Shown here one piece after another: positions 53,427 through 61,461 of a stretch of DNA of 64,000 bases. The stretch covers positions 1 through 64,000 of the forward strand of contig NZ_AUDL01000004.1 of the NCBI RefSeq assembly GCF_000425445.1, in the 5' to 3' direction. This DNA is from Flavobacterium denitrificans DSM 15936 (GTDB lineage Bacteria; Bacteroidota; Bacteroidia; Flavobacteriales; Flavobacteriaceae). Within the stretch, counting starts at the first letter, position 1. Each line of letters begins with the position of its first letter. A program made the position numbers and the translations under genes. The notes under the pieces are model-generated. The model saw only the letters and a list, made by a program, of their open reading frames with translations, searched no databases and had not been told where the DNA came from.

Positions 53427-54791
53427 ATGAGAAGCATATTAATTTTTGGAGCGGGCCGCTCAGCGTCGTCATTGATTCGTTATCTACTTTCAAAATCAGA
53501 GAGTGAGAACCTACATTTGATTGTGGCGGACTTGTCTTTGGCTTTGGCCGAAAAAAAGACACAGAAACACCCAAATGCAACTCCAATTGCTTTAGATATT
53601 TTTAATGCTGAAGCACGAAAATCGGCAATTGAAAAAGCTTCTATTGTCATTTCAATGCTTCCAGCACATTTGCATATCGAAATTGCAAAAGATTGTCTTC
53701 ACTTTAAAAAACATCTTGTTACAGCATCTTATATTAGTGATGCAATGCAGGCACTTGATGAAGAAGCGAAGCAAAACAATCTGATTTTCATGAACGAAAT
53801 TGGTCTTGATCCCGGAATCGACCACATGAGCGCCATGAAAGTGATTGATGAAATTAGATCAAAAGGGGGCAAAATGCTTTTGTTTGAATCTTTCTGCGGC
53901 GGCCTTGTAGCACCCGAATCTGATAATAATCTGTGGAATTACAAATTCACTTGGGCACCTCGAAATGTGGTTTTAGCAGGTCAAGGAGGCGCAGCAAAAT
54001 TTATCCAGGAAGGAACTTATAAATATATTCCATACAGCGCTTTGTTTCGTAGAACGGAATTCTTAGAAGTGGAAGGTTACGGAAAATTTGAAGCCTATTC
54101 AAACCGAGATTCCCTTAAATACAGATCAGTTTACGGACTTGATGATATTTTAACTCTATACCGAGGAACTATACGGAGAGTTGGTTTTTCAAAAGCTTGG
54201 AACATGTTTGTACAACTCGGAATGACGGATGACAGTTATGTCATTGAAGATTCTGAAAACATGAGCTATCGCCAATTTATAAATTCGTTTTTGCCCTATC
54301 ATCCAACAGATTCTGTGGAAATCAAAACCAGATTTATTTTAAAAATTGATCAGGACGATATCATGTGGGACAAACTTTTGGAATTGGATTTATTCAATCC
54401 AAACAAAAAAGTGAATTTGCCAAATGCAACTCCTGCCCAAATTTTAGAAAAAATCCTGACAGATAGCTGGGCACTAGAACCAGACGACAAAGATATGATC
54501 GTGATGTACCATAAATTTGGTTACGAGTGCAATGGCGAAAAGAAGCAAATCGATTCGAAAATGGTCTGCATTGGCGACGATCAAACTTATACTGCAATGG
54601 CAAAAACAGTTGGACTTCCGGTTGCAATGGCAACATTGCTGATTCTTAACGGAAAAATCACAACTCCTGGCGTTCAGCTTCCGATAAAAAAAGAAGTTTA
54701 CGAACCAATATTAAATGAATTAGAAGAGTACGGCGTTATTTTTAACGAACAAACTGTGCCTTATTTTGGATACAACCCGGACTTGTTTTAG
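53427..54791 (+). CDS. Saccharopine dehydrogenase family protein
   Basis: This 454-residue cytoplasmic protein has an N-terminal Rossmann motif (ILIFGAGRSASSLIRYLL). SMLPAHLHIEIAKDCL, ASYISDAMQAL and NEIGLDPGIDHMSAMKVID are conserved in the reductase domain, and the saccharopine dehydrogenase C-terminal domain follows (SFCGGLVAPESDNNLWNYKFTW). The family joins or splits lysine and 2-oxoglutarate through saccharopine. In Bacteroidota it could act in lysine breakdown or on a related amino acid. A promoter precedes it closely and a strong terminator follows, so it is a single-gene unit. Confidence 0.88.
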   Translation: MRSILIFGAGRSASSLIRYLLSKSESENLHLIVADLSLALAEKKTQKHPNATPIALDIFNAEARKSAIEKASIVISMLPAHLHIEIAKDCLHFKKHLVTASYISDAMQALDEEAKQNNLIFMNEIGLDPGIDHMSAMKVIDEIRSKGGKMLLFESFCGGLVAPESDNNLWNYKFTWAPRNVVLAGQGGAAKFIQEGTYKYIPYSALFRRTEFLEVEGYGKFEAYSNRDSLKYRSVYGLDDILTLYRGTIRRVGFSKAWNMFVQLGMTDDSYVIEDSENMSYRQFINSFLPYHPTDSVEIKTRFILKIDQDDIMWDKLLELDLFNPNKKVNLPNATPAQILEKILTDSWALEPDDKDMIVMYHKFGYECNGEKKQIDSKMVCIGDDQTYTAMAKTVGLPVAMATLLILNGKITTPGVQLPIKKEVYEPILNELEEYGVIFNEQTVPYFGYNPDLF

Positions 54792-54840
54792 TCCCGTTTT
54801 TTGATTTTTATTTTTTAGAATTTTTTTTTTAGTTTATTTT

Positions 54841-54874
54841 ATCCGCTTCTCTGATGCAAGAAGCGGATTTTTTC
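54841..54874. terminator. Terminator after the saccharopine-dehydrogenase-like gene
   Basis: ATCCGCTTCT / AGAAGCGGAT with a 7-8-nt loop is followed by TTTTTTCTTTTT. It lies between convergent genes and serves the plus strand best. Confidence 0.85.
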
Positions 54875-54937
54875 TTTTTAAGGTGCAAATTGACAATGAT
54901 TCAGAGATTTTCAATCTTTGTTAATCCTAAATTTTTT

Positions 54938-56689
54938 TTAATTTCCAAAAATACTTGGTTCAAAATTAACCTTAGGATATGATGCTTTAATTACCTCCGC
55001 TTTTTTTGCTGCATCTTCATTTTGAATTGTTATAGGCAAATTATACTGCACACGCACTGGTTTTCCATTTGCAAGGCCAGGATTCCATTTTGGCGATAGT
55101 TTTAGTACACGAATTGCCTCATCTCCTATTCCAAATCCTAAATCTTTTACTATTTTAAATTCTGAAAGCGAGCCATCTTTTTCAATCATAAATTCCAAAA
55201 GCACTTTTCCTTCAATCTTAGCTTCGGCTGGCGTTTTGAAATTTTTACCTACAAACTTATAAAACTCCAATATACCGCCTGGATACTCTGGCTGTTTTTC
55301 AATTCCATCAACAACTGCAGGATTTTCTTTTTCTGGAGTTTTTTGAGTTTCAATTCGAACTGCTTCGTTTTTCACTTCCTCGGGATTCATTGGCCAGAAA
55401 TCCATTTTTATAGGAACCGATTTCCAATCGGCTTTACCATAACTTGATGATGGCTGAAATTTTGGACTTGATTTTAAAATACGAAGCAATTCTGATGTCG
55501 CTTCTGTTTCTTTGCCATTAATCACTTTTACATCCTCAAGGCTTCCATCTTTTTTGAACAGAAATGAAATACTTGCAACTTCATCCTTTTTATCAATTCC
55601 ATTAGGGCTTTTATAATTATTTTGAACATAATGTGATAATTTCAACATTGCACTTTGCAATGCAGGCTGATTTACCTTCATTCCTTCCAGATTATAACCA
55701 AAGCTTGTCATTATTTCTGGCAATTTTTCTACTATATCTTCATTTTTTTCCACGCCAACTTTCCAACCGGAATTTGAGCTACTTTCTGCAATTTGATTAT
55801 TCGCATAAATATCATTAGCTGCCGAAATTTTCTGCGCTATACTTTCCCCGCAAATAAAGAAAACAAGTCCTAAGAATAAAGGGATAAGCGCAATCTTAGA
55901 AAAAAATATTTTTGTTTTTGAAACTGATTTTGTCATCATAATAAATCTTTTTTTTGTTACTGAATAGTTTAAATTACTAGTCAATCCAGAAATTGGATTT
56001 GTGTTCGCATGCTCAAGCAATAGATTTTGATAAAACGGTACATCGTTAAAAGAAGTCACCACATTTTCATCGGCAAGAAATTCATGATTGAGCTGCATGG
56101 CTTTTTTATAGAAAATAAAAAGCGGATTGAACCAGAAAATTGTTTTTAGCACCTCAACCAACAATATATCCAAAGTATGTTTTTGTGTTACATGAATCAG
56201 CTCATGCACATACAATTCCTCTTCAATTTTTCGGTTTTGATAATCCGTATTGTTTAAAAAAATGTAATTCAGAAAAGTGTGTGGAGACGTTTGTTCTTCC
56301 AACAAAACCAAATTGGCATTTTTAAACGGAACAGTCGTATTGGATTTTATTTCTGAAACAATCTTCAAAATATTTCGCACAAAACGAAAGAGCAAAATCA
56401 TTGTTATCAATCCATATAAACCCCATAATGACAACATTCTATAATCAAAAGATTGAGCAACAACGGTTGACTGAATAGGAACATTCTGCATCATATATTT
56501 GTACGTCTGCACAGTGTTTTCTTCCGATGCGATTTCAATCGTTACAAAAGGCAGAATAAAAGAAAACACAAGGCTAAACAGCAAGTAAAACCTATTGAAC
56601 TTGTGCATTTTCTGTTTCTCTAAAACCAAATGATAAATAACCAAAAGCACGAACAAACTCAAAGCTGATTTATATAGAAAGTCGGTCAT
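54938..56689 (-). CDS. M56 family (BlaR1-type) membrane protease with two TonB-C-like domains
   Basis: This 583-residue protein has membrane helices near 5-22, 33-52, 85-103 and 265-283. The zinc protease motif is HELIH (162-166), with NHEFLADE (201-208), as in BlaR1/MecR1 sensors. After the last helix the outer part carries a degenerate TonB-C-like domain (about 340-435, KKDGSLEDVKVING). A second, complete one follows (about 460-555): YPGGILEFYKFVGKNF, KDGSLSEFKIVKDLGFG and WNPGLANGKPVRVQYNLPI. In BlaR1 a penicillin-binding domain takes this place. It is the last gene of the BlaI group and may sense or transmit an envelope signal (inference). Confidence 0.88.
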   Translation of the reverse strand: MTDFLYKSALSLFVLLVIYHLVLEKQKMHKFNRFYLLFSLVFSFILPFVTIEIASEENTVQTYKYMMQNVPIQSTVVAQSFDYRMLSLWGLYGLITMILLFRFVRNILKIVSEIKSNTTVPFKNANLVLLEEQTSPHTFLNYIFLNNTDYQNRKIEEELYVHELIHVTQKHTLDILLVEVLKTIFWFNPLFIFYKKAMQLNHEFLADENVVTSFNDVPFYQNLLLEHANTNPISGLTSNLNYSVTKKRFIMMTKSVSKTKIFFSKIALIPLFLGLVFFICGESIAQKISAANDIYANNQIAESSSNSGWKVGVEKNEDIVEKLPEIMTSFGYNLEGMKVNQPALQSAMLKLSHYVQNNYKSPNGIDKKDEVASISFLFKKDGSLEDVKVINGKETEATSELLRILKSSPKFQPSSSYGKADWKSVPIKMDFWPMNPEEVKNEAVRIETQKTPEKENPAVVDGIEKQPEYPGGILEFYKFVGKNFKTPAEAKIEGKVLLEFMIEKDGSLSEFKIVKDLGFGIGDEAIRVLKLSPKWNPGLANGKPVRVQYNLPITIQNEDAAKKAEVIKASYPKVNFEPSIFGN

Positions 56690-56782
56690 TTTTTTTATTT
56701 TTTGAGGTTTTAAAATCTACTATTTAACTGAATTAAGAAATATTAAAATGCATTTATCTTCATCAATTGCCTTAGCAGGCAT

Positions 56783-58201
56783 TTATATTTTTATGAATTC
56801 AACTATTTTATTTGCAATTTCATTTTGCCCATTTTCGCTGGTCAAATAAGCTCTGTCGTTATCATTTGATAAAAAGCCAATTTCTACTAACAATGCGGGA
56901 CATTTTGAATTTTTAAGCACATAATAGTTTGCATCTTTAACCTCTCCTTTAGCAAGTTTTTGATCTGAGATTTTATCGACTAAATTTTTAGCGCTTTCCT
57001 TCGATTTTTCATAAAAAGCATTTTGTTTTGATACATATGCATTTACTCCATTTTCATTCACATTTTGTGAACTATTTACATGTAAAGAAATTACTAAACT
57101 TGGGTTTATTTGGTTAATTTTCGATACTCTTTCGCTTAATTGAATAAAGCTATCGTCTTTTCTAAGCAAAATAATTTCAACATTATCTTCGCCATTCAGT
57201 GCATTAATTTTATTCGCAATATTTGCTACAATTTTCTTTTCTTGCTCGGCACCAATTTGCGCTCCAGTATCTTCTCCTCCGTGTCCGGCATCAATTACGA
57301 TAGTTTTTTTTCCGCTCAATGGCAATGGCTTGAAAGCAAACAATAAAAAGATTGTTAAAAGACCTAAAACAGCTAAAGACTGTATTACTAAAGCTCTTGT
57401 TTTTGAAGTGATTTTTGTCATCATGATAAGTCGTTTTTTAGTTGATAAAAAATTTAAATTACTAGTCAAATAAATTGGCTGAGAGCTACTTAATTTGTTG
57501 AGCAACAGGTTTTGATATAAGTAAACATCATTATGTGCTGTTATCACATTTTCATCTGCCAAAAACTCATGATTAAGCTGAATGGCTTTTTTGTAAAAAA
57601 CAAAAACAGGATTGAACCAAAATAATGTTTTCAAAATTTCTATAAAAATTACATCGCGAGTATGTTTTTGCTTTACATGAGCAATCTCATGCGTAAATAA
57701 TTCTTGCTCAATTAGCCCATTTTCAAAATCATTTTGATTGATGTAAATGGAATTCCAAAAAGAGTATGGCAACGTTTTTTCTGAAAGCAAAACCATTCGT
57801 ATGTTTTGATACATTACGATTTTAGATACTTTTATCTTAGACGTGATGGTATAAATATTTTGAATAAATCGATAGCTTAACAGTAAAGCAATAGCAATAT
57901 AAATGATCCATAAAAGAACAATCCAATAATTAATTTGTTCTGCTATACTTTTACTTGTCACTTTTTCTTCAATCGGAAAAGTGCCCGGCGTTATAGCCTG
58001 AAACCGAATTGCATTCTTTAACGCAACAGGAATATCGTGTTGAATTTCAAAAGATGCAAAAGGAACCGCTATTGAAAACAACAAACTGACTAATAAAAAG
58101 TATCTATTGAAGCGAAACATTTTTTCTTTTTGCAAGAACAAATGATAAACAGCCAAAAGAACACTTAAGCTAATTGTCGATTTAATTAAAAAGTCGGTCA
58201 T
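56783..58201 (-). CDS. M56 (BlaR1-type) protease fused to an N-acetylmuramoyl-L-alanine amidase domain
   Basis: This 472-residue protein has the same membrane/protease half as its neighbour, with helices near 8-22, 35-52, 92-112 and 271-290, HEIAH at 171-175 and NHEFLADE near 210. The C-terminal 300-472 is an Amidase_3 domain, not a PBP-like sensor. Zinc ligands are visible as His307 (DAGHGG), a Glu in GAQIGAEQE (about 319) and His374 (ISLHVNSS). The catalytic Glu440 is in LLVEIGFLSN. All key residues are present, so it looks active on peptidoglycan. Its start overlaps the BlaI stop by 4 bp (ATGA). A repressor-protease-muramidase relay is inferred. Confidence 0.9.
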   Translation of the reverse strand: MTDFLIKSTISLSVLLAVYHLFLQKEKMFRFNRYFLLVSLLFSIAVPFASFEIQHDIPVALKNAIRFQAITPGTFPIEEKVTSKSIAEQINYWIVLLWIIYIAIALLLSYRFIQNIYTITSKIKVSKIVMYQNIRMVLLSEKTLPYSFWNSIYINQNDFENGLIEQELFTHEIAHVKQKHTRDVIFIEILKTLFWFNPVFVFYKKAIQLNHEFLADENVITAHNDVYLYQNLLLNKLSSSQPIYLTSNLNFLSTKKRLIMMTKITSKTRALVIQSLAVLGLLTIFLLFAFKPLPLSGKKTIVIDAGHGGEDTGAQIGAEQEKKIVANIANKINALNGEDNVEIILLRKDDSFIQLSERVSKINQINPSLVISLHVNSSQNVNENGVNAYVSKQNAFYEKSKESAKNLVDKISDQKLAKGEVKDANYYVLKNSKCPALLVEIGFLSNDNDRAYLTSENGQNEIANKIVEFIKI

Positions 58202-58569
58202 TTTTTCTTCTTTTGAATTTCCGAGTCAATTATTTTCTTAAGATCTTCTAATTCTGACGCTGATAGATTTGTTTCAGTTGTAAAAAATGAAGCAAATTGT
58301 GATGCCGAATTATTGAAGAAATTGCTGATCAATCCTTTTACGTGTTTCGAAAAATAATCTGTTTTCTTCACCAAGGGATAATATTCTCTCGAATTTCCGA
58401 ATTCATTGTAAGCAACAAATTTTTTGTCGATCATTCGCTTTAGCAATGTTGCAACAGTTGTTGTTGCCGGTTTTGGTTCTGGATAAGCTTCAAGCAAATC
58501 TTTCATGAATGCTTTTTCAAGCTTCCATAAATGCTCCATTAATTGTTCTTCTGCGTTTGATAATTGCAT
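58198..58569 (-). CDS. BlaI/MecI/CopY family repressor
   Basis: This 123-residue protein has an N-terminal winged helix (LSNAEEQLMEHLWKLEKAFMKDLLE, then TTTVATLLKRMIDKKFVAY) typical of BlaI/MecI. A C-terminal helical dimer part follows (NLSASELEDLKKIIDSEIQKK). BlaI proteins repress their own operon until an M56 protease cuts them. Translational coupling to the M56-amidase gene (4-bp overlap) supports that pairing. No beta-lactamase gene is nearby, so the regulated genes are probably the M56 operon itself and envelope genes elsewhere. Confidence 0.92.
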   Translation of the reverse strand: MQLSNAEEQLMEHLWKLEKAFMKDLLEAYPEPKPATTTVATLLKRMIDKKFVAYNEFGNSREYYPLVKKTDYFSKHVKGLISNFFNNSASQFASFFTTETNLSASELEDLKKIIDSEIQKKKK

Positions 58570-58635
58570 ATTTTTTAAAGTTCTAAGGTTCTGAGATGCT
58601 AAGTTTTTTTCACAGATGAAATAAAAAACTGTAAT

Positions 58636-59058
58636 CTATTTTATTTTTTGTTCTGAGATTAAATTGCCTTTGTCGTAATTTTTGATGCTTTTTAATTTTC
58701 CATTATCCGAGTAGAATTTCCATTCCCCAAAATAAAACCAATGCGTTTCAACCGAATTTGTTTCTAATTTTGTTTTCCCTTTTGATTCTAGTTTTCCGTT
58801 TTCGTAATAACTTTTGACAATGCAAATTCCGTTTTTATATTTCTCCGTTTTATAAAGTTTCCCGTTGATATACGATTTCCATTTTTTAACCGGAACATCG
58901 TGTTTGTAATATTCATACGATTTGTAAACAGTGCCGTCTTGTGTATAATTATCAATCCAAACACCTTCTTTTTTATGATCAATTTTTTGATTTATTGGTT
59001 TGCTCTTGCAGCTCAAAAGCATAAATCCGCAAAAAAATAACAAAAAAAGATTTTTCAT
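58636..59058 (-). CDS. MORN/YwqK-type repeat lipoprotein
   Basis: This 140-residue lipoprotein (lipobox FMLLSC, Cys17) has repeated YxNGK-type hairpins: DGTVYKSYEYYKHDVPVKKWKSY, YYENGKLESKGK and YSDNGKLKSIKNYDKGNL. These fit the MORN-2/YwqK repeat family, often in envelope or toxin-linked proteins. It lies 66 bp before the BlaI gene on the same strand, but the gap holds repeat-like text and no clear terminator, so operon membership is possible but unproven. Confidence 0.82.
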   Translation of the reverse strand: MKNLFLLFFCGFMLLSCKSKPINQKIDHKKEGVWIDNYTQDGTVYKSYEYYKHDVPVKKWKSYINGKLYKTEKYKNGICIVKSYYENGKLESKGKTKLETNSVETHWFYFGEWKFYSDNGKLKSIKNYDKGNLISEQKIK

Positions 59059-59158
59059 ATTTTGAATTCTACATTTATAGATGCTGTTCTACAAATGTAG
59101 AAATAAAAATCAAACATACAACTTTTATGGCAAAATTTTTATTCAATTAAGATATTAT

Positions 59159-59869
59159 TTATTCTTTATCAGGCTCTTGAATAGAAATTGGAAGATGAAA
59201 TTTAGCGGCTACTACTTGGCCGTTTAGCTTTCCAGGTATCCATTTTTGGGACAATCGTAGTACTCTCAAAGCCTCTTCACCTGTACCGTAGCCAAGATCT
59301 TTTACAACTTGCATATCGGTTAGTGAGCCATCTTTTTGTACTATAAAAGTAACGCGTATAGTTCCTTTTATCACAATTCCCGTAGGCGTTGAAGGCACTT
59401 TATAAAAATGACCACAAAATTTATAAAACTCCTGCATTCCTCCGGGATAAGTTGGTTTTTCGGTTAAATCTGATGTCAGATAATAGCCGTTTTGGGGCTT
59501 TATTTCATTACTTTTATTAATCTTAGGCAGCGTAATTTCTTCCGTTTCTGGTCCGATTTTTTTAAGTTTTTCGGCAATTTCTTCTTTAGATAATTTCCTG
59601 TTTTCAAAAAATACTTTTAGAACCGCTATTCTTTCTATTTCGTTAAGAGCAGTAAATTTCTTTTCTGCAACAAAAGCTCCTTCGTAATTTTTAATTTTAA
59701 AAGTAGTATTCGCATAATAGGCTTCGATGTCATTTCGCATTTTTTGTGCTTCCTCCGAAGTAGGCTTTGACTTTGCTTCCTGCGCGTTAGTTATAGCAGT
59801 GAAAAGCAAAATAAGAGCAAAACTCAAAACTATTTTCGTCTTAAAAACTAAATCTGATTTTGGGAGCAT
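59159..59869 (-). CDS. Secreted TonB C-terminal domain protein
   Basis: The ATG at 59869 (MLPKSDLVFKTKIVLSFAL) gives a signal peptide with cleavage near TNAQ and 236 residues; the longer frame from 60010 is rejected. The C-terminal TonB-C domain (YPGGMQEFYKFCGHFYKVP, KDGSLTDMQVVKDLGYG, WIPGKLNGQVVAAKFHLPI) is clearly paralogous to the end of the M56 protein at 54938-56689. It lacks an obvious proline-rich spanning linker, so it is probably not a classic energy transducer. It may be a soluble partner of the M56 cluster. Confidence 0.85.
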   Translation of the reverse strand: MLPKSDLVFKTKIVLSFALILLFTAITNAQEAKSKPTSEEAQKMRNDIEAYYANTTFKIKNYEGAFVAEKKFTALNEIERIAVLKVFFENRKLSKEEIAEKLKKIGPETEEITLPKINKSNEIKPQNGYYLTSDLTEKPTYPGGMQEFYKFCGHFYKVPSTPTGIVIKGTIRVTFIVQKDGSLTDMQVVKDLGYGTGEEALRVLRLSQKWIPGKLNGQVVAAKFHLPISIQEPDKE

Positions 59870-59948
59870 CGTGGTATTTTTTAGATATTTCCTGATAAAA
59901 ATAACAATTAAATTGAAATTCAAATAATTAAATTCCAAATAGTTAGAA

Positions 59949-59981
59949 ACAAAAAAAATCCGCTCATTGCTGAACGGATTT
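59949..59981 (-). terminator. Terminator for the dipeptidase transcript
   Basis: On the minus strand AATCCGTTCA pairs with TGAGCGGATT (one G-T pair), followed by TTTTTTTG. It lies 92 bp after the dipeptidase stop at 60073 and before the TonB-C gene. Confidence 0.8.
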
Positions 59982-60072
59982 ATATTGAGGCTAACTTTGT
60001 CAAAGTTCAAAACTTTGACAAAGTATCTAAACCTTAAAACTTAGTATCTTAGTGCCTTCGTGGCAAAAAAAC

Positions 60073-61461
60073 TTATTTACTCAATTCCACAAAATACTTG
60101 TAAAACAACGGAATAGTTTCAATTCCTTTCAAGTAATTAAAGATTCCGAAATGCTCGTTTGGCGAGTGAATTGCATCGCTGTCTAAACCAAATCCCATTA
60201 AAATCGTTTTGCTTTTTAATTCCTTCTCAAACAAAGCCACAATTGGAATACTTCCTCCAGAACGAACTGGAATGGCAGGAACACCAAAAGTTTCTGTATA
60301 CGCTTTGTTTGCTGCTTGATACCCTATGCTGTCAATTGGCGTTACATAACCTTGACCTCCGTGATGCGGATTAACTTTTACCGTAACTCCAGCTGGAGCA
60401 ATGCTTGTAAAATGCTTTGTGAAAAGTTCTGTAATCTCTTCCCAATCCTGATTTGGAACCAAACGCATTGAGATTTTAGCGAAAGCCTTGCTCGCAATAA
60501 CTGTTTTTGCGCCTTCTCCAGTATAACCGCCCCAGATTCCGTTTACGTCTAATGTTGGACGGATGGAGTTTCTTTCGTTGGTTACATATCCTTTTTCACC
60601 GTAAACATCAGCGATGTTTAAAGCATTTTTATATTTTTCTAAACTAAAAGGTGCTTTTGCCATTTCGGCTCTTTCATCTGCAGATAATTCCTGAACTTTA
60701 TCGTAGAATCCTGGAATCGTAATATGATTGTTTTCGTCGTGAAGCGAAGCAATCATTTTTGCCAAAATATTAATTGGGTTCGCCACTGCTCCACCGTACA
60801 ATCCTGAATGCAAATCACGGTTTGGACCTGTAACTTCAACCTCAACATAACTCAAACCTCTTAAACCAGTAGTGATAGATGGTTGTTGGTTCGAAATCAT
60901 TCCGGTATCAGAAATCAAGATCACGTCGTTTTTCAGTTTTTCTTGATTGCGTTCTACGAACCAAGCCAAACTTGCGGAACCTACTTCTTCCTCACCTTCG
61001 ATCATGAATTTTACGTTGCAAGGCAAAGTGTTGCTTTGTACCATTAATTCAAGCGCTTTTACGTGCATGTACATCTGACCTTTATCGTCACATGCTCCAC
61101 GAGCGAAAATTGCACCGTCAGGGTGAATATCTGTAGTTTTGATAACCGGTTCAAAAGGTGGTGAAGTCCACAATTCTAATGGATCTGGCGGTTGAACATC
61201 GTAGTGTCCGTAAACTAAAACTGTTGGAAGATTTGGATCTATTATTTTCTCTCCGTAGATAATTGGGTAACCTGGAGTGTCGCAAGTTTCGACAAAATCA
61301 CATCCTGCTTTTGATAAACTTTCTTTTACAGCCTCTGCTGTGTCAATAACATCTTGCGAATATGCAGTGTCGGCAGAAACCGACGGAATCTTTAATAATT
61401 CGATCAATTCATTGATAAACCGATCTTTATGTTGTTGAACGTAGGACTTAATATTTTCCAT
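60073..61461 (-). CDS. M20 family dipeptidase (carnosinase-like)
   Basis: This 462-residue cytoplasmic enzyme has the M20 metal ligands: His86 in YGHYDVQPP, Asp125 in GACDDKGQ, Glu pair in IEGEEEVGS and His in DSDAIHSPNEHFG. The dimerisation domain carries the LHSGLYGG segment. The pattern and length fit the CNDP/dipeptidase subfamily that hydrolyses dipeptides with two metal ions. The tRNA-Leu gene is divergent, and its tail end abuts the recombinase readthrough frame, which overlaps this start by 14 bp. Confidence 0.94.
   Translation of the reverse strand: MENIKSYVQQHKDRFINELIELLKIPSVSADTAYSQDVIDTAEAVKESLSKAGCDFVETCDTPGYPIIYGEKIIDPNLPTVLVYGHYDVQPPDPLELWTSPPFEPVIKTTDIHPDGAIFARGACDDKGQMYMHVKALELMVQSNTLPCNVKFMIEGEEEVGSASLAWFVERNQEKLKNDVILISDTGMISNQQPSITTGLRGLSYVEVEVTGPNRDLHSGLYGGAVANPINILAKMIASLHDENNHITIPGFYDKVQELSADERAEMAKAPFSLEKYKNALNIADVYGEKGYVTNERNSIRPTLDVNGIWGGYTGEGAKTVIASKAFAKISMRLVPNQDWEEITELFTKHFTSIAPAGVTVKVNPHHGGQGYVTPIDSIGYQAANKAYTETFGVPAIPVRSGGSIPIVALFEKELKSKTILMGFGLDSDAIHSPNEHFGIFNYLKGIETIPLFYKYFVELSK

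Noticed and set aside
54938..58569. A beta-lactam resistance operon
   Set aside because: The BlaI and M56 parts fit, but neither M56 protein carries a penicillin-binding sensor domain and no beta-lactamase gene is nearby.
59870..60010. 47-residue extension of the TonB-C protein
   Set aside because: It spans the dipeptidase terminator and AT-rich spacer, and the ATG at 59869 begins a normal signal peptide.
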